Of a stretch of DNA of 64,000 nt, positions 22,452 through 31,085 are shown one piece after another. The position numbers and the translations under genes are program-made. Origin of the DNA: Lacihabitans soyangensis (GTDB lineage: Bacteria; Bacteroidota; Bacteroidia; Cytophagales; Spirosomataceae). The stretch is from assembly GCF_024343775.1 (NCBI RefSeq), contig NZ_RJUF01000174.1:1-64000 (forward strand), written 5' to 3'. Below the pieces are notes generated by a model. The model was not told the DNA's origin. It searched no databases and saw only the letters and a list, made by a program, of their open reading frames with translations. The number at the start of each line of letters is the position of its first letter. Position 1 is the first letter of the stretch.

Positions 22452-23327
22452 TTATGATTTTAGATTCTGGTACACTTCCAGCATAATTCCGTCTTTTAAT
22501 CCCAAATCTGGCACAAACATTTTGGTTGATTTAGCCCATTTCATAGCAGAAAAATAAATTTCACTGGCATATTCTATGACATCTGCCCTGTCAGGATTCA
22601 TTTTGAGTTTGTTTATCTTTTCTTCTATACTAAACTGACTCAAATATTCTCGAGCTTCCTCAAGCCTTTTTATGTCTGCCAGGCCATTTTCGTCTTTCTC
22701 TAAAAACTCAAACAACTTCGAAATATTGCCTCCTGTTCCAATTGCAATCACATCTGTACGATTATGCACGTTTTCTTGAATCCATGCGTGCATTTTTTTC
22801 CAAACATCTTTGTTGACCTTCCCTTCCATAAGTCGTACAGAACCAATTTTGAAAGATTGAGAAGTCTCTTTTACTTTTCCGTTGTAAAGATTAAGCTCGG
22901 TACTACCACCACCAACGTCAATGTGCAAATAAGTTTTATTGTCTTCCAACTCATGGACAATGACATTATTGATCATCTCGGCCTCCTTTTCACCAGAAAT
23001 CAAGTTGATGGTCATACCAAGTTCGAGTTTTACCCTTTCGCAGATATTTAGGCCATTTTCTGCTTCTCTAAGGGCCGAAGTTGCACAAATGAGATAAGCA
23101 TCCACCTCATGCAATTCCATCAGTAATTTATAAACGGTCAAGAGTTTTTTGATTCTTGCCTCGCTCTCGTAGTGTATTTTACCAGATGAAAAAACGTCGT
23201 GGCCAAGTCTGAGTGCAAATCTTACATATTCTATTTTCTTAAATGAAATTTTCCCTTCGTCGTTCAAAACCGAGGAAATTTGCATTCGGGCTGCGTTGGA
23301 ACCAATATCAATGGCGGCTATCTTCAT
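22452..23327 (-). CDS. Ppx/GppA-type phosphatase, short form
   Basis: 291 aa. AAIDIGSNAARMQ, then CATSALREAENG, ISGEKEAEM and the phosphate-loop DVGGGSTEL are the actin-like ATPase motifs of exopolyphosphatase/guanosine pentaphosphatase. Only the two N-terminal subdomains are present; the C-terminal HD-like region of the 500-aa enzymes is missing, as in other short Bacteroidota versions. Hydrolyses polyphosphate or pppGpp; which cannot be told. First gene of the Ppx-TlpA-NlpC operon. Confidence 0.85.
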   Translation of the reverse strand: MKIAAIDIGSNAARMQISSVLNDEGKISFKKIEYVRFALRLGHDVFSSGKIHYESEARIKKLLTVYKLLMELHEVDAYLICATSALREAENGLNICERVKLELGMTINLISGEKEAEMINNVIVHELEDNKTYLHIDVGGGSTELNLYNGKVKETSQSFKIGSVRLMEGKVNKDVWKKMHAWIQENVHNRTDVIAIGTGGNISKLFEFLEKDENGLADIKRLEEAREYLSQFSIEEKINKLKMNPDRADVIEYASEIYFSAMKWAKSTKMFVPDLGLKDGIMLEVYQNLKS

Positions 23328-23362
23328 TTAAAACTTTTTTATTTCAATTGCAAAAATATGTA

Positions 23363-23370
23363 TATTTTTG
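23363..23370 (+). promoter_or_regulatory. Bacteroidota -7 box (TATTTTTG) upstream of the PAP2-like gene
   Basis: TATTTTTG overlaps the most upstream candidate start (TTG at 23368), implying that translation begins further downstream. Confidence 0.4.
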
Positions 23371-23976
23371 GAATACATTACCTCAAAGCAAATATTGAAG
23401 ACACTCGCAAAGATTATTTCTACGGTTGGCAATCCCCTCTCCTTGGCCTTATTTTTTGGTTTTTATCTATTTTATTTGGAAAAGGATAATCCAGCCCAAA
23501 GGAATTTACCATTGGTTTTTATGCTTTCGGTGGTTATTCCGATTGCTGTTTATGTAGGTTATAATGTTAGAAAGAAGAAATTCGCCGATTATGACGTCTC
23601 TGACAGAAACAAGCGAAAAGGAGTTTACAAGGTGCTCATAACTGTATTTTTGATACTAAATGTAATATTTTATGCATTCAATTTTGACATTAAAGGTAAG
23701 CTATTAGTTACCACCTTTCTTCTGCATTCGTTGAGTAGCTATTTTATAAATCAACGAATAAAGATTTCTATGCATACCAGCTATAATTTTTTGTTTTCTT
23801 TTTTATTTTATCCTATCAATCCCCAAATCAGTATAGTTTTATTTTTGTTCGGTTTTTTGAATGCTTGGTCTCGCTTGGCCTTGTCTAGACACAAAACCAT
23901 TGAGGTGGTTCTGGGTTTCATCACTGGTATACTTATCGGCGGTTTGTATTTGTATGTTTTTAAACTTTTTGTATGA
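23368..23976 (+). CDS. PAP2-like polytopic membrane protein, start uncertain
   Basis: Up to 202 aa with about six hydrophobic segments. SDRNKRKGVY, SMHTSYNF and RLALSRHKTIEVVLGF echo the three motifs of PAP2 phosphatases, but the PSGH serine-glycine core is altered and the final Asp is Glu, so activity is doubtful. No ATG exists near the 5' end: TTG at 23368 overlaps a -7 promoter box, so TTG at 23395 (MKTLAKIIST) is more likely. It overlaps ybeY by 4 bp and forms an operon with ybeY and the GMC oxidoreductase. Confidence 0.6.
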   Translation: MEYITSKQILKTLAKIISTVGNPLSLALFFGFYLFYLEKDNPAQRNLPLVFMLSVVIPIAVYVGYNVRKKKFADYDVSDRNKRKGVYKVLITVFLILNVIFYAFNFDIKGKLLVTTFLLHSLSSYFINQRIKISMHTSYNFLFSFLFYPINPQISIVLFLFGFLNAWSRLALSRHKTIEVVLGFITGILIGGLYLYVFKLFV

Positions 23977-24395
23977 TAAATTTTAATGTTGAAACTGAGG
24001 GTTTCAAAGTGCTCGATATACGTAAGAAAAAATCTTGGTTGAAAGACCTAGTAAAAGAACAGGGCTTCAAATTGGGTGAGTTAAATTACATATTTTTAAA
24101 CGACGAAGGCCTTCATAAAATCAACTTGGAGTATCTTAACCATGATACTTACACCGATATTATTACTTTTGATAATTCAGAAGATGAAAGCATGATTGAA
24201 GGCGATATCTTCGTGAGTGTTGAAAGAATTGCCGAAAATGCGAAGAAATTCAAAGTAGATTTTGAGTCTGAACTCACAAGAGTAATGGCTCATGGCGTAC
24301 TTCACCTTTGTGGATTTCTCGACAAAAAGCCAGCAGATGTAAAGCTCATGCGTGAAATGGAGGATAAATATGTAACTAAGTATGGCGAATTTTAA
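23973..24395 (+). CDS. ybeY: Endoribonuclease YbeY
   Basis: 140 aa. Zinc motif H107-G-V-L-H111-L-C-G-F-L-D117; the usual third ligand after the Asp is Lys here (DKK), which I believe is common in Bacteroidota YbeY. Upstream NHDTYTDIITFD is the other family block. YbeY matures 16S rRNA 3' ends and takes part in ribosome quality control. Overlaps the PAP2-like gene by 4 bp at its start and the GMC gene by 14 bp at its end. Confidence 0.92.
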   Translation: MINFNVETEGFKVLDIRKKKSWLKDLVKEQGFKLGELNYIFLNDEGLHKINLEYLNHDTYTDIITFDNSEDESMIEGDIFVSVERIAENAKKFKVDFESELTRVMAHGVLHLCGFLDKKPADVKLMREMEDKYVTKYGEF

Positions 24396-26088
24396 CATTG
24401 ATTTAGATAAATCTATTACCTACGATGCCATAGTGATTGGCTCAGGTATATCCGGCGGTTGGGCTGCAAAAGAGCTTTGCGAAAAAGGCTTGAAAACACT
24501 TGTTCTTGAGAGGGGAAGAGATGTAAAGCACGTTTCAGATTATCCAACAGCCATGGCCAATCCATGGGATTTGCCACATAGAGGTCGAGAAACGTTTTTA
24601 GAGAAGGATAAAAACCCAATCGTGAATAAATGCTACGCATACGATGAGGCCACTCAGCATTTTTTTGTAAAAGACGATGAACATCCATACGTCCAAGAAA
24701 AACCATTTGACTGGATTCGTGGCTACCAAGTGGGGGGAAAATCCTTAATATGGGCGAGACAAACCCAAAGAATGTCCGATGCAGAATTTGAAGGCCCTGC
24801 GAGAGATGGTTTTGCTATAGATTGGCCTATCCGATACAAAGATTTGGCTCCTTGGTACAGCCACGTGGAGCGTTTTGCGGGTATTAGTGGCAACAAAGAC
24901 GGAATTCCAACTTTGCCGGATGGTGAATTCCTGAAACCTTGGGAACTAAATTGTGTAGAAAAGCACATTAAAGAGAGAATTGAACAAAAATATAAGGATC
25001 GACAGGTTATTATTGGTAGGTGTGCTCACTTAACAGAGCCAAATCAAATCCACCTCGACCAAGGTCGCGGTAAATGCCAAGCAAGACATTTGTGTTACAG
25101 AGGTTGTCCTTATGGTGGTTATTTTTCTTCCAATTCATCTACACTTCCATGGGCTGCCAAAACAGGAAATTTAACACTAAGGCCTGATTCTGTGGTTGAT
25201 TCGATTATTTATGATGAAAAAACACAAAAGGCTTCAGGTGTAAAAGTTATTGATTCCCAAACCAAAGAGGAGCATATTTTTAAAGCAAAAATCATTTTCT
25301 TAAATGCCGCTTGTTTAAATTCTAATTTGGTTCTTTTAAACTCAGTATCAAATCGATTTCCGAATGGTTTGGGCAATGATTCAGGAGTTTTGGGAAAATA
25401 TATTGCTTTCCACCAATACCGTGGTCAAGGTTCCGCCACCTACGAAGGTTTTGAAAATCAATATTATTTTGGCAGAAGGCCGACTACCGCATTCATGCCC
25501 AACTTCCGTAATCTTCATAAACAAGAAATGGATTTTCAAAGAGGTTACATGGTGGCTTTTTCGGCTAGTAGAGGTCAAGGAATGCTCACTGAGGAGGATT
25601 TTGGAGCCAAATTCAAAGAGAATAAAACCAAACCAGGGCCTTGGGGCATTTATATTCAGATGCAAGGCGAATCAATTCCTAGAGAAAGTAATTATGTAAA
25701 ACTTTCTGATAAAAAAGATGCTTGTGGCATTCCACAACTAGCTATAGATATTGATTATCATGAAAATGACCTTAAAATGACCAAGGATTTTATGACTACT
25801 GCTGAAGAAATGCTGAATTTGGCTGGTTGCAAAAACGTCAACATGTTCGATAGTAAGCAAAATCCAGGATTGGATATTCATGAAATGGGCGGTGCAAGAA
25901 TGGGAAAAGACCCAAAACAGTCGATTTTGAACGAATGGAATCAAGTTCATGCCTGTAAAAATGTATTCGTGACAGACGGTGCGGCTATGACTTCGATAGG
26001 CAACCAAAATCCGTCACTTACTTTTATGGCTTTGACAGCTCGGGCGGCAAATTATGCGATGGATGCTTTAAAAAGGCAGGATTTATGA
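24382..26088 (+). CDS. GMC family FAD-dependent oxidoreductase
   Basis: 568 aa. N-terminal FAD-binding GSGISGGWAAKEL (residues about 20-32) followed by LVLERG; GGKSLIWARQTQR and the C-terminal DGAAMTSIGNQNPSLTFMAL match the GMC oxidoreductase fold, close to bacterial choline/gluconate-dehydrogenase-like proteins. HEMGGARMG holds the probable active-site His. A cysteine cluster (CQARHLCYRGCPYGG) is present mid-protein. No Tat signal or partner subunit is seen. Substrate, probably a sugar or alcohol, unknown. Confidence 0.88.
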   Translation: MANFNIDLDKSITYDAIVIGSGISGGWAAKELCEKGLKTLVLERGRDVKHVSDYPTAMANPWDLPHRGRETFLEKDKNPIVNKCYAYDEATQHFFVKDDEHPYVQEKPFDWIRGYQVGGKSLIWARQTQRMSDAEFEGPARDGFAIDWPIRYKDLAPWYSHVERFAGISGNKDGIPTLPDGEFLKPWELNCVEKHIKERIEQKYKDRQVIIGRCAHLTEPNQIHLDQGRGKCQARHLCYRGCPYGGYFSSNSSTLPWAAKTGNLTLRPDSVVDSIIYDEKTQKASGVKVIDSQTKEEHIFKAKIIFLNAACLNSNLVLLNSVSNRFPNGLGNDSGVLGKYIAFHQYRGQGSATYEGFENQYYFGRRPTTAFMPNFRNLHKQEMDFQRGYMVAFSASRGQGMLTEEDFGAKFKENKTKPGPWGIYIQMQGESIPRESNYVKLSDKKDACGIPQLAIDIDYHENDLKMTKDFMTTAEEMLNLAGCKNVNMFDSKQNPGLDIHEMGGARMGKDPKQSILNEWNQVHACKNVFVTDGAAMTSIGNQNPSLTFMALTARAANYAMDALKRQDL

Positions 26089-26200
26089 TTCTTTCACACA
26101 CCCAAAACCTCATGTGACTCTATCCTTTACAATAATTAGTAGTCTTTAAACAAACTTATTCCGCATAAAACCGTTTTTTAATAAATTGATTGGGATAAAA

Positions 26201-27037
26201 ATGGGTAAAAATCTTATCGGGTTCGTAGTATTATCAATATTTCTAAGTTCATGTTTCAAAAAATATATTGTTACTGAAAAAGAAATCAGGCAACATTACG
26301 ACACTCTGTCCTTTAAGCCGAATTACAAAATACAGAAAGGACTTGATTATAAGTTATATACAGCCACTTTCGGAGTAGATACGCTACAACCCATCTTGTT
26401 TATTCATGGTGCTCCGGGTCGTTGGGAAGGTTTTAGAAAGCAGCTGGATGATATAAGCTTTCACTCAAAATACCACCTTTTGGCACCCGATAGACCTGGA
26501 TATGGATTTTCTTATTTCAAGAAAAAACACAAAAAAGTAAGCATTGAAAAGCAAGCTGAGCTTCTCGAAAAAACTTTAGAACTCAATAAGTCGGGTCAGA
26601 AACCAATCATTGTCAGCAGAAGTTATGGAGCACCCATAGGGGCATATATGGTGGCACAAAATCCTGAAAAATACGAAAAACTCATCATGATGGCTCCCGC
26701 AATTGATCCGGAAGCGGAGAAGTTTTTTAAGTTTTCGAAATACGGAAAATGGCCTGTTCTGCGATGGTTCATACCTAACAGATTCGTGACCGCTACTGAT
26801 GAAAAATATGACCATATCAAAGAACTAAGGCGAATAGAGCCTATTTGGGAGAAAATTAAAATCCCGACTGTAGTGATGTATGGTGGAAAAGATTGGGTTG
26901 TAACTCCTGAAAATTTCGAGTATGCAAAGCGAAAAATTGGAATGGATTCGACCAAAAAGTATATTTTTATACCAGAAGCAGGCCATAGAATCAGCAGGTC
27001 TCATGCTGAATTGCTCAAACAAGAAATTGTGAATTAG
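26201..27037 (+). CDS. Lipoprotein alpha/beta hydrolase
   Basis: 278 aa from the ATG at 26201; the earlier in-frame TTG at 26186 is unlikely. Lipobox SIFLSSC with C18. Oxyanion region FIHGAPGRWEGF, DRPGYGFS, nucleophile S141 in S-R-S-Y-G (the GxSxG elbow with its first Gly replaced by Ser), acid in YGGKDWVV, and catalytic His in EAGHRI complete an alpha/beta hydrolase. Expected to be anchored in the envelope as an esterase or related hydrolase. Followed after 5 bp by a 2H phosphoesterase gene, probably an operon. Confidence 0.8.
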   Translation: MGKNLIGFVVLSIFLSSCFKKYIVTEKEIRQHYDTLSFKPNYKIQKGLDYKLYTATFGVDTLQPILFIHGAPGRWEGFRKQLDDISFHSKYHLLAPDRPGYGFSYFKKKHKKVSIEKQAELLEKTLELNKSGQKPIIVSRSYGAPIGAYMVAQNPEKYEKLIMMAPAIDPEAEKFFKFSKYGKWPVLRWFIPNRFVTATDEKYDHIKELRRIEPIWEKIKIPTVVMYGGKDWVVTPENFEYAKRKIGMDSTKKYIFIPEAGHRISRSHAELLKQEIVN

Positions 27038-27042
27038 ATATT

Positions 27043-27546
27043 ATGCAACGCTTTCAACTGACCTTGTTCACAGACAAAAATCAATCTACTGATATTGAGG
27101 AAATACGAAAAAAATACAATCCTCTACAACATAAGCTGATTGACAGTCATATCACATTATGCAGAGAAGACGAACTTTTAGACTTGAATCAACTAAAAAT
27201 TAACCTTCAAAACTTAAAATTTAAGCCGCTCAAACTTCAGTTTGGTAGTCCGTTAAGGTTTTCTGATGGAAAAGGAGTTTATTTGCCAGTTTCGGATGAA
27301 GTTGAATCGTTTCATACATTGAGAAAAAGTATTCTGAAGGGAATAATTGATTACCCAAGAGAACATGAGCCTCACTTGACTTTAATGCATCCGAGGAATT
27401 CCACATGTACAGACAAGATATTTCAAGAAATCAAGGATTTTTCTCTGCCCACATATCTGATTTTTCAAAAAATAAGCCTGATTCAACAATTAAACGGTGA
27501 AAGATGGTCGATCATAGAAGAGTTTGTCCTGAATTCAAACAGATAA
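27043..27546 (+). CDS. 2H phosphoesterase (2'-5' RNA ligase-like)
   Basis: 167 aa with two HxT motifs: DSHITLCRE near residue 36 and EPHLTLMHP near 109, the catalytic pair of 2H phosphoesterases, which act on 2',3'-cyclic or 2'-5' linked nucleotides. Begins 5 bp after the hydrolase gene. Cytosolic; physiological substrate unknown. Confidence 0.8.
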   Translation: MQRFQLTLFTDKNQSTDIEEIRKKYNPLQHKLIDSHITLCREDELLDLNQLKINLQNLKFKPLKLQFGSPLRFSDGKGVYLPVSDEVESFHTLRKSILKGIIDYPREHEPHLTLMHPRNSTCTDKIFQEIKDFSLPTYLIFQKISLIQQLNGERWSIIEEFVLNSNR

Positions 27547-27615
27547 TAACTTGATATAATTCATTGTAAATCAAACAAATCAGAGATATTTAGGTTAAAA
27601 ATAAATCCATTATAT

Positions 27616-27623
27616 TATATTTG
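27616..27623 (+). promoter_or_regulatory. Bacteroidota -7 box (TATATTTG) for the OmpA-like gene
   Basis: TATATTTG, 17 nt before the ATG at 27640. Confidence 0.5.
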
Positions 27624-27639
27624 ATAAAACGATTTACAA

Positions 27640-28044
27640 ATGAAAACTATCCTCGCCATTCTGTTTTTCAGTTGCAGTACCTCTTTCGGGCAAGAAATGA
27701 AAGAGATCGTTAAAAGTATATATTTTGGTGGCGGAAGATATCATATCGATCAAAATCAAGCCCAGCAATTGGCTGATTTGGTAAAAAGTATTAAAAATTT
27801 AGAGTATTACGAGATAAATATCATGAGCCACACCGATCCCATTGGTGGAAGAGAATTCAATGAATATTTGAGTAGAATGCGGAGCCAATCCGCAATAGAA
27901 TTACTAAAAACGCTCGATATTCCACAAGAAAAAATCAGATTTAAAGACTTTGCGTTTGATGCTCCCGCATACGACAATAACACATGGGAAGGCCGAGCTC
28001 GAAACCGACGAGTCGATATTCAGTTTAAACCGATTGTGTTTTGA
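27640..28044 (+). CDS. Small OmpA-family peptidoglycan-binding protein
   Basis: 134 aa. Signal peptide (MKTILAILFFSCSTSFG) followed directly by an OmpA C-terminal domain: NIMSHTDPIGGREFNEYLSR and RARNRRVDIQF are the conserved peptidoglycan-binding segments. No barrel is attached. Periplasmic; binds cell-wall peptide non-covalently. Confidence 0.82.
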   Translation: MKTILAILFFSCSTSFGQEMKEIVKSIYFGGGRYHIDQNQAQQLADLVKSIKNLEYYEINIMSHTDPIGGREFNEYLSRMRSQSAIELLKTLDIPQEKIRFKDFAFDAPAYDNNTWEGRARNRRVDIQFKPIVF

Positions 28045-28092
28045 ATAAAAAAATCAGCAGTTTTATTGGTTTGAAACTACAACAAAACACAA

Positions 28093-28124
28093 AAAACCGA
28101 GACAGTTCACTATCTCGATTTCTT
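28093..28124. terminator. Weak bidirectional terminator between convergent genes
   Basis: CGAGA (28098-28102) / TCTCG (28113-28117) with A-rich left and T-rich right flanks, between the convergent OmpA-like and 126-aa genes. Confidence 0.45.
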
Positions 28125-28141
28125 TCTATTAGCCTTGGCAT

Positions 28142-28522
28142 TTATTTAACTTCAGGAATTTCAACTATCTCATTGTCCATATTTTCGCCATGAATTAATT
28201 CCTTGGTATCCCACAGATACTTAAAAATAGTAACAGCTTGATTGATTCTCTTGATTTTTTCCTCGGCATGAAAATCTGAATATTCTGACAGCTTTTCTTT
28301 CATTTCATCAGCAGCAGCTAAAAACACCTGCTGTTCTGCTTCTGATTTGTACATAAACTCCACATTTGAATTTTTGTAAGTATGTATCACTCCTTTAAAA
28401 ACTTCCCAAGGATTTTCTGATACCGAAATTTTAGATTTTTCAAAATTATTTGCTGCAAAAGATTGGAATCCCGCAAAACTTAAACCTAAAATAATAACGA
28501 ATGATGTTGCTAATTTTTTCAT
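28142..28522 (-). CDS. Secreted hypothetical protein, 126 aa
   Basis: Signal peptide MKKLATSFVIILGLSFAGFQ, probably cleaved after SFAA, then a mostly helical acidic domain (EQQVFLAAADEMKEKLSEYS). No family recognised. Periplasmic or exported; function unknown. Confidence 0.65.
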   Translation of the reverse strand: MKKLATSFVIILGLSFAGFQSFAANNFEKSKISVSENPWEVFKGVIHTYKNSNVEFMYKSEAEQQVFLAAADEMKEKLSEYSDFHAEEKIKRINQAVTIFKYLWDTKELIHGENMDNEIVEIPEVK

Positions 28523-29055
28523 GATGTAATTGTTTTTAATTGATTATTTGCTTCTTTGACCTTAGAAACAGCTTGAGGTTTAATGCCTGATAATCAACTT
28601 TCTACCAAATACATCTTTTAATCTACCAATCGGCAATTATTCTCTATGCTTATTATTTTGACTTGGGTTTAATTTCTTTCTTACCAAATTCAGACCTAAG
28701 TACTTTAATAGTATTTACTACCTTTTTCGGAAAAAAGAAGTAAAGATTTGTCTTGATGTGAACTCAAGTGCTATACAATTCACAATATTAAGACTTACGA
28801 ATGTTCAATTTTGGAGAGAGAGTATAATATCTATTTGTATAAAATAATGAAAGTTGAAAAAATGCAAGCAGAATATTCGGTTGAGGCTACCCTTAGACCG
28901 AATCCGATGGCGGAGTTCAATTTGAAATCAATTTTAATTTAAATTGAAAATATTTTTTTTACAAATATTCAACCATTAAACAGAATTTCTGGAATGCAAA
29001 TTGGACACACTTGTCATTTTTGAAAAATAAACAAAAAACAGCCATGAAAATTTAC
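28523..29055. other. AT-rich intergenic region, no confident gene
   Basis: Over 500 bp between divergent genes without a credible long reading frame. One 31-codon ORF lies at 28847-28942 on + . Nothing else recognised. Confidence 0.5.
28847..28942 (+). CDS. Candidate 31-aa ORF
   Basis: ATG at 28847 to TAA at 28942 encodes MKVEKMQAEYSVEATLRPNP, then MAEFNLKSILI. The middle is GC-richer than the flanks. No known family, no clear promoter. Reported only as a possibility. Confidence 0.15.
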   Translation: MKVEKMQAEYSVEATLRPNPMAEFNLKSILI

Positions 29056-29063
29056 TAATTTTG
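29056..29063 (+). promoter_or_regulatory. Bacteroidota -7 box (TAATTTTG) for pdxA
   Basis: TAATTTTG, 26 nt before the ATG at 29089. Confidence 0.55.
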
Positions 29064-29088
29064 CGTTAAATCTGATGAAACTTTAGAA

Positions 29089-30168
29089 ATGGATAACGAT
29101 TTTTTGCCCAAAATAGGAATCACAATCGGCGATATAAATGGCATAGGCCCAGAAGTACTTTTAAAAGCCCTTGCTACACAAAGAGTAAACAAAATATGTA
29201 ACCCAATCATATATGGCTCAGGTAAACATCTTGCCAAATACAAGCAATTTGTGGATTTACATCAATGGCAATATGTGACCATTAACGAACCAAAGCAGGC
29301 TAATCAAAGAAACTCGAACTTAATTAATTGTGGTAAAGGTGAGTTTTTCGACATTCAATTAGGGAAACTAGACCCAAAAGCAGGTCAGCTAGCTTTTGAA
29401 TGCCTAAAGAGAGCCACTGAGGATCTAAAAAAAGGAGAAATTGATGGTCTGGTAACAGCACCAATATCTAAAGAAAACATTCAAAGTGAAACCTTTAAGT
29501 TTCCAGGTCATACCGAATATTTGGCAAAAGAATTTGAAAAAAAGCAAGTTTTGATGTTCATGATCTCTGAAGACATCAGAATAGGTGTTGTGACAGGTCA
29601 TATTCCGATTGATTTGGTCAAAAAGACTCTTTCAAAAGAGCTAATTACAACCAAACTCAAAATAATGATAGAGTCATTGAAGATTGACTTTGGCATTTCA
29701 AAGCCTAAAATTGCTGTTCTGGGGCTTAATCCGCATGCAGGTGAAAACGGTCTTCTGGGTGATGAAGAAATAAATATCATAAACCCTGTCATTGAGGAAT
29801 TTAAGAAACAAGGAAATTTGGTGATGGGACCATTCCCGACGGACGGATTCTTTGCTACCGGAAACTTCAAAAAATTCGATGGAATTTTGGCCATGTACCA
29901 CGACCAAGGCCTTACGCCTTTCAAAATGTTAGCCTTTGATACCGGTGTCAATTTTACGGCAGGTATAATGGGCATCCGAACATCTCCAGATCATGGAACC
30001 GGCTTTGATATTGCTGGCAAAAACATAGCAGATGCTAACTCTATGCTTCACGCTATTTATGCGGCGGTAGATATCTCCAAAAAAAGAAAGGAATACATAG
30101 AGCTAGAATCTAATGCACTAAAACACCAAAAAATAGATATCGATAGCCTCAGAAAAGAGAAAAACTAA
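29089..30168 (+). CDS. pdxA: 4-Hydroxythreonine-4-phosphate dehydrogenase
   Basis: 359 aa. GITIGDINGIGPEV at the start, TAPISKENI, FPGHTEYLA, GLNPHAGENGLLGDEE and MYHDQGLTPFK are PdxA signatures, including metal-binding His residues. It oxidises 4-phosphohydroxy-threonine with NAD(P) in pyridoxal phosphate synthesis (DXP-dependent route). Own promoter; overlaps the convergent recombinase stop by 4 bp. No pdxJ within the window. Confidence 0.93.
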   Translation: MDNDFLPKIGITIGDINGIGPEVLLKALATQRVNKICNPIIYGSGKHLAKYKQFVDLHQWQYVTINEPKQANQRNSNLINCGKGEFFDIQLGKLDPKAGQLAFECLKRATEDLKKGEIDGLVTAPISKENIQSETFKFPGHTEYLAKEFEKKQVLMFMISEDIRIGVVTGHIPIDLVKKTLSKELITTKLKIMIESLKIDFGISKPKIAVLGLNPHAGENGLLGDEEINIINPVIEEFKKQGNLVMGPFPTDGFFATGNFKKFDGILAMYHDQGLTPFKMLAFDTGVNFTAGIMGIRTSPDHGTGFDIAGKNIADANSMLHAIYAAVDISKKRKEYIELESNALKHQKIDIDSLRKEKN

Positions 30169-31004
30169 CCTACAATATCTATATTTTCCAATGGACTTCT
30201 GAGAGTTTCCATTTTCACTTTTACAAATTGATTGTAAACCGTGGTAGTTTGAATATTACTGTGACCCAGTATTTTCTGTAGGATATGCACGTCCATTCCC
30301 ATTTCCAAAGAATGCACCGCAAAACTATGCCTTAGAGTGTTCAATGTTGCATGCTTGTCCAGACCAGCATCAGTTAAGGCTTTTTGGAAAAACAATTGAA
30401 TGTTACGAGCCGAATAGTACCCTTCACCTCCAGAACCTGGGAAGAATATTTTTTTAGGATTGTGTTTCAGCTTATATTTTTCAATGTGCCAGTTGAGATT
30501 CGGCGAAAGCCTCAATACTCTGGTACGTTTGGCATTTTCGTTCTTAATCGTAATAGTGTTATTTTCGGTATCAACATCCTCTACCTCAAGATTGATTATT
30601 TCATTGACTTTCAAGCCATTATTATATACAAACATCAATAAAAGTTTATGTTTGATATTTTTCACTGCATTAAATAATTGAAACAATTCATCATGTGATA
30701 GCACATCAATCACCTGATCTTCCTTTATTTTTCCAGTAGACTTAAGATTAAGTTTTTTACTGAAAATAACCTCATAAAAAAGCTTGATGGCCTTACCAGA
30801 CTGTATAGCATCGTGCTTAGAATTCTTATTATTTGATAATCCCAGAAGATAATTAGAGATAAGTTCGTCCGTAATTTTGCTTTGAGGATAGTCTCTGAAA
30901 TGGTTATAAAAAACAAAAATGGCGTTTCGATAAGCAGCGATTGTGGCCGAATTATATTTTCCTTTTTTTAGATGCTCAGTAAATCGTTCAATTAAATGCG
31001 TCAC
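30165..31004 (-). CDS. Tyrosine recombinase family protein with altered catalytic residues
   Basis: 279 aa, XerC/D size: core-binding domain (about residues 1-85) and catalytic domain. The catalytic Arg I position is Lys (K132 in YNNGLKVNEI) and the His of HxLR is Asn (N222 in LNTLRHSF). Arg II (R225), His/Trp (H248 in LGHSN) and nucleophile Tyr (Y257) remain. Strand exchange may be weak or absent; it might have become a DNA-binding protein. Start is GTG at 31004; a TAAATTTG box lies at 31043-31050. Not flanked by mobile-element genes, so it looks chromosomal. Confidence 0.8.
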   Translation of the reverse strand: MTHLIERFTEHLKKGKYNSATIAAYRNAIFVFYNHFRDYPQSKITDELISNYLLGLSNNKNSKHDAIQSGKAIKLFYEVIFSKKLNLKSTGKIKEDQVIDVLSHDELFQLFNAVKNIKHKLLLMFVYNNGLKVNEIINLEVEDVDTENNTITIKNENAKRTRVLRLSPNLNWHIEKYKLKHNPKKIFFPGSGGEGYYSARNIQLFFQKALTDAGLDKHATLNTLRHSFAVHSLEMGMDVHILQKILGHSNIQTTTVYNQFVKVKMETLRSPLENIDIVG

Positions 31005-31030
31005 TTGTAAAGAGAATATTTATAATGTTT

Positions 31031-31038
31031 TACTTTTG
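31031..31038 (+). promoter_or_regulatory. Bacteroidota -7 box (TACTTTTG) for the symporter gene
   Basis: TACTTTTG on + , 48 nt before the ATG at 31086. Confidence 0.4.
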
Positions 31039-31042
31039 ATGT

Positions 31043-31050
31043 CAAATTTA
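31043..31050 (-). promoter_or_regulatory. Bacteroidota -7 box (TAAATTTG) for the recombinase-like gene
   Basis: TAAATTTG on - , 39 nt before the GTG at 31004, 5 bp from the opposing box. Confidence 0.4.
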
Positions 31051-31085
31051 CATTTTTTTTCTTAAAAACTTCGCTATTTCGTTTC

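Noticed and set aside
30165-31004. The tyrosine recombinase as integrase of the island
   Set aside because: It lies 23 kb away between pdxA and a symporter gene, is chromosomal in context and lacks two catalytic residues.
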